DNA of 13,319 nucleotides from CAYLSO01 sp964386525. GTDB lineage: Bacteria > Eisenbacteria > RBG-16-71-46 > DASYSL01. Location: assembly GCA_964386525.1 (NCBI GenBank), contig CAYLSO010000070.1, positions 1 to 13,319 on the forward strand. The letters run 5' to 3'. Positions 1 to 6,612 of this stretch are shown here, piece after piece. Below the pieces are notes generated by a model, which worked only from the letters and a program-made list of their open reading frames with translations, did not search any database and was not told where the DNA came from. The translations under genes were made by a program, and so were the position numbers. Positions within the stretch are counted from its first letter, which is position 1; every line of letters starts with the position of its first letter.

Positions 1-760
1 ACTTGCCGACCTGGCGGGTGAGCGGCAGCCAGCCCTGGTCCACCACCGGGCGCGAGCCGCACACCGCCCCGCCCAGCACGTCGGCCAGCTCCTGGGCCAG
101 CTCGATGTTGTCCTGCGTCTGGATGCCGCGGCCGATGGCGATCAGCGCATCCTGCTTGGTGATGTCCACGTCGCCGGCCTCGGGCTCGATGAAGCGCTTG
201 AAGGCGACATCGGGGGCTTCGACGGGCACGTCCAGCGTCTCGACCACGGCCGCCTTGTCGCTCTTGCCGGCGTCGGCCGGGGACGAGCCCGGGTACACGC
301 AGACCACGCCGCGCGCGTCCGCCAGCCGCACGTCCGAGAGGATCTTGCCGCCGAACAGCTGGCTGGTGACCACCACGCCGCCGTCCGCCGCCTTCATCTC
401 GCGGCCGAAGTTGACGAACGGGACCCCGGCCCGCTCGCCGAGCGCGGTGCCGACGCCCATCGAGAGGTTGGTCCCGGCCACCAGCACCAGGCCGTCCTGG
501 GCTTTCTGCATCAGGTGATGGACGGCGCCCGCCACCAGCTTGGCCGGCGGGACCTCGAGGTCGGGCTTCTCGATCACGAAGACCTTGTCGGCCAGCCCCA
601 GCTTGGGCGCCAACGCGCCGACGCCGCGGCCGATGAGGACCGCGTGCAGGGGAGAGCCCAGGGCGTCGGCCAGCTTGCGGCCGGCTCCCAGCATCTCGTA
701 GGTGATGTCGGACAGTTCGCCGCGCAGGTGCTCGGCCAGGATGAGGACTCCGTTCGCCAT
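1..760 (-). CDS. etfA: Electron-transfer flavoprotein alpha subunit (partial, C-terminus beyond left edge)
   Basis: This is the FAD-carrying subunit of the soluble ETF heterodimer, which takes electrons from flavoprotein dehydrogenases and passes them to ETF:quinone oxidoreductase or another acceptor. The visible 253 residues hold the N-terminal ETF domain (about 1-190) and the start of the C-terminal FAD domain. The signature is clear: 'AIGRGIQTQDN' around residues 208-218, then 'GSRPVVDQGWLP' at 235-246 and 'RQVGK' at the edge. About 65-70 residues are missing, judged from the usual length near 320. The ATG at 760 is set by a strong AGGAGG (774-769, minus strand) eight bases upstream. That Shine-Dalgarno overlaps the etfB stop, so the two genes are one operon with a 13-base gap and probable translational coupling. 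The family is certain; the dehydrogenase partner cannot be told from this window. Confidence 0.95.
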   Translation of the reverse strand, partial: MANGVLILAEHLRGELSDITYEMLGAGRKLADALGSPLHAVLIGRGVGALAPKLGLADKVFVIEKPDLEVPPAKLVAGAVHHLMQKAQDGLVLVAGTNLSMGVGTALGERAGVPFVNFGREMKAADGGVVVTSQLFGGKILSDVRLADARGVVCVYPGSSPADAGKSDKAAVVETLDVPVEAPDVAFKRFIEPEAGDVDITKQDALIAIGRGIQTQDNIELAQELADVLGGAVCGSRPVVDQGWLPLTRQVGK

Positions 761-773
761 GGTCGTCACCTCC

Positions 774-1550
774 TCAGATCAGGCTCTGCTCGGCGAGCAG
801 AGCTGCCAGGCGGTCCGCTACCTCGTCGGGCGTGCCCTCGAGCATCTGGGCCTTGCCGGCGACCACGGGGCGGTAGAGCTTCTCGACCTCGTAGCGGGCG
901 GGGGCCTCCGGCGTGGGCACGTCCACGGTCTCGATCTTCGACGACTTGGCGGCCGCGCGGACCTTGGCGATGGGCACGTAGCGCGGCGGCTTCTCGGCCG
1001 ACTGGATGCCGAGGATGGCGGGCGTCGGCATGGTGAACTCGCCGCGCAGCCCGCCGCTGAACTCCTTCATCGCGGTCACATCGGCGCCCTCGACCGCCAC
1101 GCCGGTGACCACGCTCACGTACGGCAGGCCGAGCTGGTCGGCCAGGAAGGGCCCGATCTCGCCCTCGAGGTCGTCGATGGCCTGGCCGCGCAGCAGGATC
1201 AGCGTGTCGGCGGGCAGTGCCCCGCCGGCGCCCTTGAGGAACCCGGCGAGCAGGCGCGCGGCCGAAGCACTGCGACCTGTGCCCACCTCGCCGGCCAGCT
1301 TGACGGCGCGGTCGGCGCCCTTGGCCAGCGCCGTGAACAGGGCGTCGTCCATCTCCGGCGCGTCGAGCGCCACGACGGTCACCTGGCCGCCGTGCTTCTC
1401 CTTGAGCAGCAGAGCCTGCTCGAGGGCGTGCTCGTCGGAGTCGCTGAGCTTGTACCGCAGCCACTCGGCATCGAGGGATTTCTCGTCCGCGGCGACCGTC
1501 AGCTCTTCGACGGTGTCGGGGGCCGTCTTCAGCAGGACGAACAGGTTCAT
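774..1550 (-). CDS. etfB: Electron-transfer flavoprotein beta subunit
   Basis: This is the second ETF subunit, which in the family binds AMP (or a second FAD in bifurcating types) and docks the partner dehydrogenase. It has 258 residues, a normal length. It begins 'MNLFVLLKTAPDT' like other FixA/EtfB proteins, has 'SDSDEHALEQAL' (36-47) where typical members have an NPxxE-like stretch, 'GADRAVKL' at 78-85, and the loop 'GQAIDDLEGEIGP' at 122-134. The partner-recognition region near 175-200 ('TPAILGIQSAEKPPRY') is present. The nucleotide loop matches neither the common non-bifurcating form nor the bifurcating form as I remember them. No strong ribosome site precedes the ATG at 1550; 'GCGAGG' lies about twelve bases upstream. 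It is the first gene of the operon with etfA. A sigma-54-like element lies about 260 bases upstream. Confidence 0.94.
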   Translation of the reverse strand: MNLFVLLKTAPDTVEELTVAADEKSLDAEWLRYKLSDSDEHALEQALLLKEKHGGQVTVVALDAPEMDDALFTALAKGADRAVKLAGEVGTGRSASAARLLAGFLKGAGGALPADTLILLRGQAIDDLEGEIGPFLADQLGLPYVSVVTGVAVEGADVTAMKEFSGGLRGEFTMPTPAILGIQSAEKPPRYVPIAKVRAAAKSSKIETVDVPTPEAPARYEVEKLYRPVVAGKAQMLEGTPDEVADRLAALLAEQSLI

Positions 1551-1812
1551 GTGCGGAGGCCTCGCATCCTGTTCACTGGTTCCGTGTCGGCGAGCCCGGC
1601 GACGCCGGGGCCGTCAGGCTCGGATCTCCTCGCAGGGAGGGGCGGGGGTGCCTTCGCGCTTGCCTCCTGGAGGACGGGCATGGGTCCGCACGCGACCGTG
1701 GGAGCTCCGGCGAGCAAGATGCGCAAGCGCGAGCCGGCGTCCCGGTGCCTAACCTGGTGTCCGCACATCCGCGCGGCCGCGATTCGGACCACGGCAGGCC
1801 CACACAGTGGTT

Positions 1813-1828
1813 TGCATTTCCCGCGCCA
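1813..1828 (-). promoter_or_regulatory. Candidate sigma-54 (-24/-12) promoter for etfBA
   Basis: Read on the minus strand the sequence is TGGCGCG-GGAA-ATGCA. The sigma-54 consensus is TGGCACG-N4-TTGCA, so 10 of 12 fixed positions match, and the invariant GG and GC pairs have the required ten-base separation. A start about 12 bases past the GC would lie near 1802, giving an untranslated leader of about 250 bases before the etfB ATG. The leader length and the absence of a visible sigma-54 activator gene are the main doubts. Confidence 0.4.
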
Positions 1829-2013
1829 GAAGGAAGGTGAGCGCGCCAGCCCGATCGCGGGGGGCCGAAGGCGCGTAAGTCGGCGAGATCGCAAGGATTT
1901 GAAGCGCCGACGCTGTCCCCAATCGCTATCCAGTCAGGGAGGGAATCGGGCGCGGTCGCCAATCTGTCAGACAAGGTGGCGCGGTTGGGAAGAAAGGTCG
2001 GAGCGCAGCATCG

Positions 2014-2033
2014 GCGGCAGTGGTTGCTGCCGC
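2014..2033. repeat. GC-rich inverted repeat (7-base stem, 6-base loop)
   Basis: GCGGCAG (2014-2020) and CTGCCGC (2027-2033) are perfect reverse complements around a TGGTTG loop. A run of G follows on the plus strand and there is no T-tract on either side, so it is not a standard intrinsic terminator. Its role is unknown; it could be a leader structure or chance in GC-rich DNA. Confidence 0.35.
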
Positions 2034-2178
2034 GGGGGGCTGCGGGCCCGGGGTGGAAGGTCGGCTCCCCCGTCTGAAATGCGATAGTGACGGCGAGCAG
2101 CGTCGCGGGCGGATGCGCTGCCCGATCTGCGGGCCGGGACGGCCGACAGGGGTGGTGTGCGGGACTCCGGAACTTATG

Positions 2179-2226
2179 ATCGGACTAGCGACGATTTCCT
2201 ACAATTGGCAGTTTGAACAGTCCGAT
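2179..2226. promoter_or_regulatory. Inverted repeat ATCGGACT...AGTCCGAT, candidate operator of the mocR cassette
   Basis: The arms at 2179-2186 and 2219-2226 are perfect 8-base reverse complements, 40 bases apart centre to centre (about four helical turns). Similarity continues outside the arms with one indel (AC-TTAT versus ACATAT when both are read in the same sense). The left arm overlaps a TATGAT hexamer (2175-2180, 5/6 to the -10 consensus). A TTGGCA hexamer (2205-2210) lies between the arms, with TGATAT (2227-2232) 16 bases on. MocR regulators commonly bind paired sites near their own promoter, so an autoregulatory operator is the natural reading. No binding data are implied. Confidence 0.45.
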
Positions 2227-2278
2227 TGATATGTCATCCTGGGTGGCGGATGAGGGCCTTCGGACGCTCGCGGCCCTC

Positions 2279-2283
2279 GGAGG
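2279..2283 (+). promoter_or_regulatory. Ribosome-binding site that fixes the mocR start
   Basis: GGAGG ends five bases before the ATG at 2289. In-frame alternatives at TTG 2226 and ATG 2250 lack such a site and would add up to 21 residues that do not look like the family's N-terminus. Confidence 0.75.
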
Positions 2284-2288
2284 CGCCC

Positions 2289-3776
2289 ATGCTCCTCAAG
2301 ATCGATCCCGGCGGACCGACCCCCGTCTTTCGCCAGATCCAGGACCAGATCGCCCGCCTGGTGGACGAGGGCAGCCTGCGCCCGGGAGCGCACCTGCCCG
2401 CTACTCGAGTCCTCGCCGGGCACCTCGGGGTGAGCCGCTCGACCGTATACCGCACCTACCAGGAGCTGTGGTCGCGGGGATACCTCGAGGCCCGGCCGGG
2501 GTCGTACTCCACGGTGCGGGCCCGGCTGCGGCCGCCCGGTCCGGCCCTGGGCCAGGCCCCGTCCGGCTTCGACTGGGCGGCGGCAGCGGCCCCGGCCGCC
2601 CGGGCAGCGCACGTGGGCTCCCTTAGGCTGGGGGCGCGTCGCGCCGCTCCGGCCGCGACGGACGACGTCGTGGATTTCGCCAGCCTGGCGGCCGACGGAG
2701 CGCTGTGTCCGGTGGACGAGCTGACGCGGTCCATGCGCCGCGTGCTGTCGCGCCGCGGGCGCGAGGTGCTCGGCTACGGCGACCCGGCGGGCTACCGGCC
2801 GCTGCGCGAGACCCTGGCCCGGCGCCTGCGCGTGCACGGCGTGGCGGTCACCGCCGACGAGATCCTGATCACCAACGGCGCCCAGCACGGCCTCGACCTG
2901 GCGGTGCAGCTGCTGGCCGGGCCGCGCCGGGTCATCGCCGCCGAGTCGCCGACCTACGCCTTCGCCCTGCCGCTCTTCCGCCTGCGGCAACTGAGAGTGC
3001 GCGGCATCCCCATGCGGGCCGACGGGCTCGACCTCGACGCGCTCGAGAGGCTGCTGGCCCGCCGGCGGCCGGCCCTGCTCTACACGATCCCCAACTTCCA
3101 CAACCCGACGGGCATCACCACCGGCCAGGCGCACCGCGAGAAGCTGCTGGCCCTGTGCGAGTCGCGCCGCGTGCCCGTCGTCGAAGATGGTTTCGAGGAG
3201 GAGCTCAAGTACTTCGGCAAGGCGGTGCCGCCCATCAAGTCGATGGACCGCAGCGGCATCGTGATCTACCTCGGCACGCTCTCGAAGGTGGTCTTCTCGG
3301 GACTGCGCATCGGCTGGATCGCGGCGCCGCGCGAGGCCATCGAGCGGCTGCTGGCCATCCACCGCTGCGGCGCGCTGTCGGGGAACATGCTGGTGCAGGC
3401 GGCGGTGGACGACTTCTGCAGCGCCGGCGCCTACGAGCCGTACCTGCGCCGCATCCACCGGGTCTACCGCGCTCGCATGCAAGCGCTGCAGGCGGGGCTG
3501 ACGGAGCACCTGCCGGCGCGCGGCGTCGAATGGACGCGGCCGGCCGGGGGGTGCACGGCGTGGATCCGGGTGAAGGATCGCCCGGCGTCGCGCGAAGGTG
3601 CGCTGCTCGAGGCCGCGCGGCGCGAGGGCGTGCTGGTGACCCCGGGCAGCCTCTTCTTCGCGGACGAACCGGACGGGCTCTGCCTGCGGGTCTCGGTGTC
3701 GGGCGCCGACGAGGGACGGATCGCCGAGGGGTGTCGCCGATTGGGCCGCGCCCTGGCCGGTGTCGTGGGAGGGTGA
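2289..3776 (+). CDS. MocR-family transcriptional regulator (GntR wHTH fused to class I aminotransferase-like domain)
   Basis: This 495-residue protein has the two-part MocR architecture. Residues about 8-75 are a GntR winged helix ('LRPGAHLPATRVLAGHLGVS' lies in it). An Ala/Pro-rich linker runs to about 115. The rest is a fold-type I aminotransferase domain. PLP-site residues are intact: Asn272 in 'PNFHNPTG', Asp300 in 'VVEDGFEEEL', the Schiff-base Lys333 in 'GTLSKVVFSG', and Arg467 in 'LCLRVSVS' for the substrate carboxylate. In this family PLP or a PLP-amino-acid adduct acts as the effector (as in GabR and PdxR). The next gene starts two bases after the stop, so it is the first gene of an operon, and an inverted repeat sits over the likely promoter. 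The specific subtype cannot be named. A true aminotransferase activity (LysN-like) is possible but less likely with an intact DNA-binding head. Confidence 0.93.
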   Translation: MLLKIDPGGPTPVFRQIQDQIARLVDEGSLRPGAHLPATRVLAGHLGVSRSTVYRTYQELWSRGYLEARPGSYSTVRARLRPPGPALGQAPSGFDWAAAAAPAARAAHVGSLRLGARRAAPAATDDVVDFASLAADGALCPVDELTRSMRRVLSRRGREVLGYGDPAGYRPLRETLARRLRVHGVAVTADEILITNGAQHGLDLAVQLLAGPRRVIAAESPTYAFALPLFRLRQLRVRGIPMRADGLDLDALERLLARRRPALLYTIPNFHNPTGITTGQAHREKLLALCESRRVPVVEDGFEEELKYFGKAVPPIKSMDRSGIVIYLGTLSKVVFSGLRIGWIAAPREAIERLLAIHRCGALSGNMLVQAAVDDFCSAGAYEPYLRRIHRVYRARMQALQAGLTEHLPARGVEWTRPAGGCTAWIRVKDRPASREGALLEAARREGVLVTPGSLFFADEPDGLCLRVSVSGADEGRIAEGCRRLGRALAGVVGG

Positions 3777-3778
3777 AG

Positions 3779-4537
3779 ATGCTCCTCAGGCTGCAGCGCG
3801 GCATCCTTTACGGCCCGGTGCGCTCGCGCCGGCTCGGGCTCTCCCTGGGCATCAACCTGCTGCCGCCGGGGGAGAAGCTCTGCAACTTCGACTGCGTGTA
3901 CTGCCAGTACGGCTGGACCGACGCGGCGCTGCTCGAGCGCGCCGGCGAGCCGGCGTTCCCCTCGGTGGACGAGGTGCTCGCGGCGCTGGATGCCGCGCTT
4001 CCCGAGTGCGACGCGCCGCCGGCCTACCTCACCTTCTCGGGCAACGGCGAGCCGACGCTGCACCCGCGCTTCGGCGAGATCGTCGATGGGGTGACCGCGA
4101 TCCGCGACCGGATGCTGCCCGCCGCCCGCACGGCGATCCTCTCGAACAGCACGCGCGCCGGCGAGCCGGCCGTGCGCGACGCGCTGCGGCGGCTGGACGT
4201 GCGCATCATGAAGCTCGACGCCGGCACCGCCGAGCTCTTCGGGCGCTACAACCGGCCGGCGGCCGGGATCGCCTTCGCGCGCGTCGTCGAGGGGCTCCGC
4301 GAGCTCGGCGGCGTGACGCTGCAGTCGCTGTTCACGGGTGGCCCGGGCGGCAACGGCGACCGACGCAGCGTGGAGGACTGGCTCGCGCAGGTGAAGGGCA
4401 TCGCGCCGCTCGCCGTCCAGGTCTACACGCTGGCGCGCGGCTATCCCTCGGAGCGCATCGCGCCGCTGGGGCGCGAGCGGCTGGAGGAGATCCGGGCGCA
4501 GGCGGCGGCGGAGGGGATCGCGGCTGAGGTCTTCTGA
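3779..4537 (+). CDS. Radical SAM protein, COG0731/TYW1-like short form
   Basis: This 252-residue protein carries the radical-SAM cluster motif CxxxCxxC at Cys35, Cys39 and Cys42 ('CNFDCVYCQYG'), and the SAM-contact motif 'FSGNGEPTLHP' at 86-96. 'SNSTRAGEP' and 'IMKLDAG' follow in the TIM-barrel order seen in COG0731 proteins (the group that includes wyosine synthase TYW1). The only other cysteine is Cys77, so there is no second iron-sulphur cluster of the kind TYW1 uses, and no flavodoxin domain. Authentic wyosine synthesis is therefore unlikely, and the substrate is unknown. GGGAGGG five bases upstream of ATG 3779 fixes the start; the gene begins two bases after the mocR stop. The methyltransferase gene follows 27 bases later, which suggests a shared pathway. 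Confidence 0.88.
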   Translation: MLLRLQRGILYGPVRSRRLGLSLGINLLPPGEKLCNFDCVYCQYGWTDAALLERAGEPAFPSVDEVLAALDAALPECDAPPAYLTFSGNGEPTLHPRFGEIVDGVTAIRDRMLPAARTAILSNSTRAGEPAVRDALRRLDVRIMKLDAGTAELFGRYNRPAAGIAFARVVEGLRELGGVTLQSLFTGGPGGNGDRRSVEDWLAQVKGIAPLAVQVYTLARGYPSERIAPLGRERLEEIRAQAAAEGIAAEVF

Positions 4538-4564
4538 GGGCGGCGCCGCCCTGCGGAGGGGCCC

Positions 4565-5302
4565 ATGGGTGATTTCAACGTCTACGCCGACGGGGTGCGC
4601 GCCCGGACCTACGCGCAGCTCGAGTTCCCGGGGACCTACTACCTCGCGTATCGCGACCTGCCCGAGATCCTTGCCGCCCACGCGCGGGGGCGCGCCGCGC
4701 TCGACTTCGGCTGCGGCGCCGGGCGCTCGACGCGCTTCCTGCGCCGGCGCGGCTTCGTGGCGACCGGCGTGGACATCTCCGGAGCGATGATCGCGCAGGC
4801 GCGCGAGCTGGACCCGGAGGGGGACTACCGGCTGGTCGCCGGCGCGGACTTCACCGGCCTGCCGGCGCACGCCTACGACGTGGTGCTCTCCGTCTTCACC
4901 TTCGACAACATCCCGACGCGGGCAGCGAAGCTGGAGCTGTTCCGCGCGCTGGCCGCGCTCCTGAACCGTGACGGGCGGATCGTGAGCCTGGTCTCCTCTC
5001 CGGAGATCTACCTGCACGAGTGGGCGTCGTTCTCGACCAAGGACTACCCGGAGAACGCGCGCGCCGGCTGCGGCGACGAGGTGCGCATCGTCATCACCGA
5101 CACCGCCGACCCGCGCCCGGTGGTGGACATCGCCTGGCCGGATGCCGACTACCGCGAGGTCTACCGGCAGGGCGGGCTGGAGGTGGTCGAGGTCTACCGG
5201 CCGCTAGGCAAGGAGGGTGAGCCCGTGCGCTGGGTGAACGAGACGCGCATCGCGCCGTGGGTGGTGTACGTGTTGAGGGCCGCGGGCGACTCTAAGCGTT
5301 GA
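4565..5302 (+). CDS. Class I SAM-dependent methyltransferase
   Basis: This 245-residue protein has a Rossmann-fold methyltransferase core. Motif I is 'LDFGCGAGRS' at residues 46-55, and the acidic end of strand 2 is Asp70 in 'GVDIS'. Further along are 'GADFTGLP' and 'YDVVLSVFTFDNIP', then a C-terminal beta region with 'GGLEVVEVYRPLGKEGEP'. The layout matches small-molecule methyltransferases of the UbiE/Methyltransf_11/25 type, though the acceptor cannot be predicted. GGAGG at 4555-4559 lies five bases before ATG 4565. The 27-base gap after the radical-SAM gene places it as the last gene of the mocR cassette. A hairpin follows the stop. Aromatic residues at the N-terminus ('YAQLEFPGTYYLAYRDLPE') may form a substrate lid; that is inference. 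Confidence 0.88.
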   Translation: MGDFNVYADGVRARTYAQLEFPGTYYLAYRDLPEILAAHARGRAALDFGCGAGRSTRFLRRRGFVATGVDISGAMIAQARELDPEGDYRLVAGADFTGLPAHAYDVVLSVFTFDNIPTRAAKLELFRALAALLNRDGRIVSLVSSPEIYLHEWASFSTKDYPENARAGCGDEVRIVITDTADPRPVVDIAWPDADYREVYRQGGLEVVEVYRPLGKEGEPVRWVNETRIAPWVVYVLRAAGDSKR

Positions 5303-5309
5303 GCAACCC

Positions 5310-5329
5310 CGCCGCGCGGGCTCGCGGCG
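5310..5329. terminator. GC hairpin between convergent genes, possible bidirectional terminator
   Basis: CGCCGCG (5310-5316) and CGCGGCG (5323-5329) pair perfectly around a 6-base loop. It sits eight bases past the methyltransferase stop and eight bases past the end of the convergent membrane-protein gene. There is no T-tract on either strand, so efficiency is uncertain. Confidence 0.4.
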
Positions 5330-5336
5330 CGGCCTC

Positions 5337-6518
5337 TCAGAACACCAGCTTCAAGATCTGCCTGACCAGCTCGTCCGCCGGGTAGACGAGCAAGAGCAAC
5401 GGCAAGAACGGCGCCAGCGCCGCGGCGAGGAAGCCCAGCGCGTCCCCTCGGTCGAAGGGCACCATGCCCATCTCGCGGACGACCGCGTAGCTGTTGGCGA
5501 GGTCGGCCAGCGACTGGATGTCGGCGGTGCCGAGCAGCGGTTCGCTGGGCGGCTTGCCGCCCTCGATCCACCGCTCCTCGAACTGGCTCGTGTACTTCTC
5601 GCCCAGGATCCCGTAAGCGAGGACGCCGAGCCGCTTGCAGGCGAACATCTGCGGGGCGAAAGCCGCCAGCGGCCCGAGGAAGAGGACCATGACGATTACC
5701 GCGTACCCGGCGATGGCGGGGTAGAAGGCGGAGAGCGGGACGCCCGCGTACATCACGGCCCCTGCGATCTGGCTCGCCAGCTGGATCGAGAGGGTCAAGA
5801 CGAAAGCGATGAATCCCTTCTGGCCGAGAGCCAGGATGCGAAGTCCGCCGGCGCGGTCGGGATGGCTCGCGCTGAGGTCCAGGCGCAGCCGGGAAAGGCC
5901 CCACAGGAACCACACCCAGAGGCCGTAGCGCCACAGCCAGCGCAGCAGGAGGAAGCGGTAGAGCGAGAGGCTCACGAGCCGGTACCAGTGGCCCGCGGCC
6001 GTGTAGCCGCCGTCCGCCGGCGACAGCAGCCAATGGGACTGGCCGGCGGGCACGAGCATCCCCGACATCCCGGTCAGCAGCACGGTCAGCGCGACCAGCA
6101 GGATCTCCGGGATGAGGGAGTCGCTGAGGCGGTCGATCCTCGCCACCAGCGACTCGTAGCGGCCCGCGTCCGCTTGCCGCACGAGCCCCGAGCTGCGGAA
6201 GTACTCCACGATGTTGACGACGGCGCGTTCCGCCAGCGGCTCGATGCCGATCAGGAGCGGGAGGCACACCAGGAAGCGGATCAGCGCACTGACGTCGCCG
6301 AGGAAAGGCACCGCCCGGGCCGGGCCGTAGGCGGTGCCCTCGATGAAGGAGAGAACAGCCAGGGGGAGGAAGGCGAGGAGGAGGGTCCCCGCGATCCGGG
6401 TCGCCACGTTGGGAGCGCTCCCATCCGCCCAACCCGTGAGCCGAATCAGGCGATTGAACGGGCCGCCCCAGAAGAGGCTGAACTGGCGCTTTCCTTCCTC
6501 CAGCTTCTCGGGCTTCAT
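5337..6518 (-). CDS. Polytopic membrane protein of unknown function with HPDRAGGL motif
   Basis: I do not recognise a characterised family. The 393 residues form about seven or eight hydrophobic segments, roughly at 42-61, 78-100, 135-157, 180-208 (tryptophan-rich, perhaps two helices), 236-259, 265-290 and 360-382. A polar loop contains 'SASHPDRAGGLRIL' at 216-229, a motif I associate with uncharacterised membrane proteins of proteobacteria and relatives. A second soluble stretch (about 300-355, charged, 'EKYTSQFEERWIEG') precedes the last helix. There is no signal peptide; the first 40 residues are cytoplasmic-looking. GGGAGGG four bases upstream fixes ATG 6518. It follows the outer-membrane gene at 7260-6613 after a 94-base gap, so co-transcription is likely. 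Transport, sensing or scaffolding are all open. Confidence 0.8.
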   Translation of the reverse strand: MKPEKLEEGKRQFSLFWGGPFNRLIRLTGWADGSAPNVATRIAGTLLLAFLPLAVLSFIEGTAYGPARAVPFLGDVSALIRFLVCLPLLIGIEPLAERAVVNIVEYFRSSGLVRQADAGRYESLVARIDRLSDSLIPEILLVALTVLLTGMSGMLVPAGQSHWLLSPADGGYTAAGHWYRLVSLSLYRFLLLRWLWRYGLWVWFLWGLSRLRLDLSASHPDRAGGLRILALGQKGFIAFVLTLSIQLASQIAGAVMYAGVPLSAFYPAIAGYAVIVMVLFLGPLAAFAPQMFACKRLGVLAYGILGEKYTSQFEERWIEGGKPPSEPLLGTADIQSLADLANSYAVVREMGMVPFDRGDALGFLAAALAPFLPLLLLVYPADELVRQILKLVF

Positions 6519-6612
6519 CCGTCCCTCCCGCCGCGCCGTCGGTGGGCGCCCCGGGGATCGGCGCTGAGGGCTGCAGGGAGCTGCGCGAGGGCTCCGGCGC
6601 CGCCGTCGGCGA

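Larger units (their letters stand above)
1551..2288. other. 738-base intergenic region between divergent etfBA and the mocR cassette
   Basis: I see no convincing gene here. Several open frames of 70-130 codons exist on both strands, but their translations are Arg/Pro/Ser-rich, resemble no family and lack good ribosome sites, as expected of stop-poor high-G+C DNA. The stretch does hold a sigma-54-like promoter element facing etfB (1813-1828, minus), an odd palindrome TGTCAGACA (1965-1973), a GC hairpin (2014-2033), and an A/T-richer segment (about 2170-2235) with promoter-like hexamers and an 8-base inverted repeat just before mocR. It is long for an otherwise compact window. Confidence 0.7.

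Noticed and set aside
1965..1973. TGTCAGACA palindrome considered as a LexA or NifA-type box
   Set aside because: It is too short and lacks the required spacing (NifA needs TGT-N10-ACA); kept only as a possible activator site in the sigma-54 finding.
1547..1974. Two minus-strand frames of 115 and 133 codons upstream of etfB
   Set aside because: Composition is Arg/Pro/Ser-rich low-complexity typical of non-coding high-G+C DNA; they overlap each other in different frames and overlap the sigma-54-like site.
702..2087. Long plus-strand open frame opposite etfB running into the intergenic region
   Set aside because: It is the antisense shadow of a clear etfB gene; the translation has no family resemblance and no ribosome site.
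2199..3509. 436-codon minus-strand frame opposite mocR
   Set aside because: The plus-strand MocR reading has intact domain motifs and PLP residues; the opposite frame is a stop-poor shadow.
3464..5017. 517-codon minus-strand frame opposite the radical-SAM and methyltransferase genes
   Set aside because: It spans two well-supported genes and their junction, and its Arg/Gly/His-rich translation matches nothing known.
6595..6611. CGCCG/CGGCG short inverted repeat after the small barrel gene as a terminator
   Set aside because: The stem is only five bases with no T-tract, in GC-rich DNA where such matches are common; it would also separate two likely co-transcribed genes.
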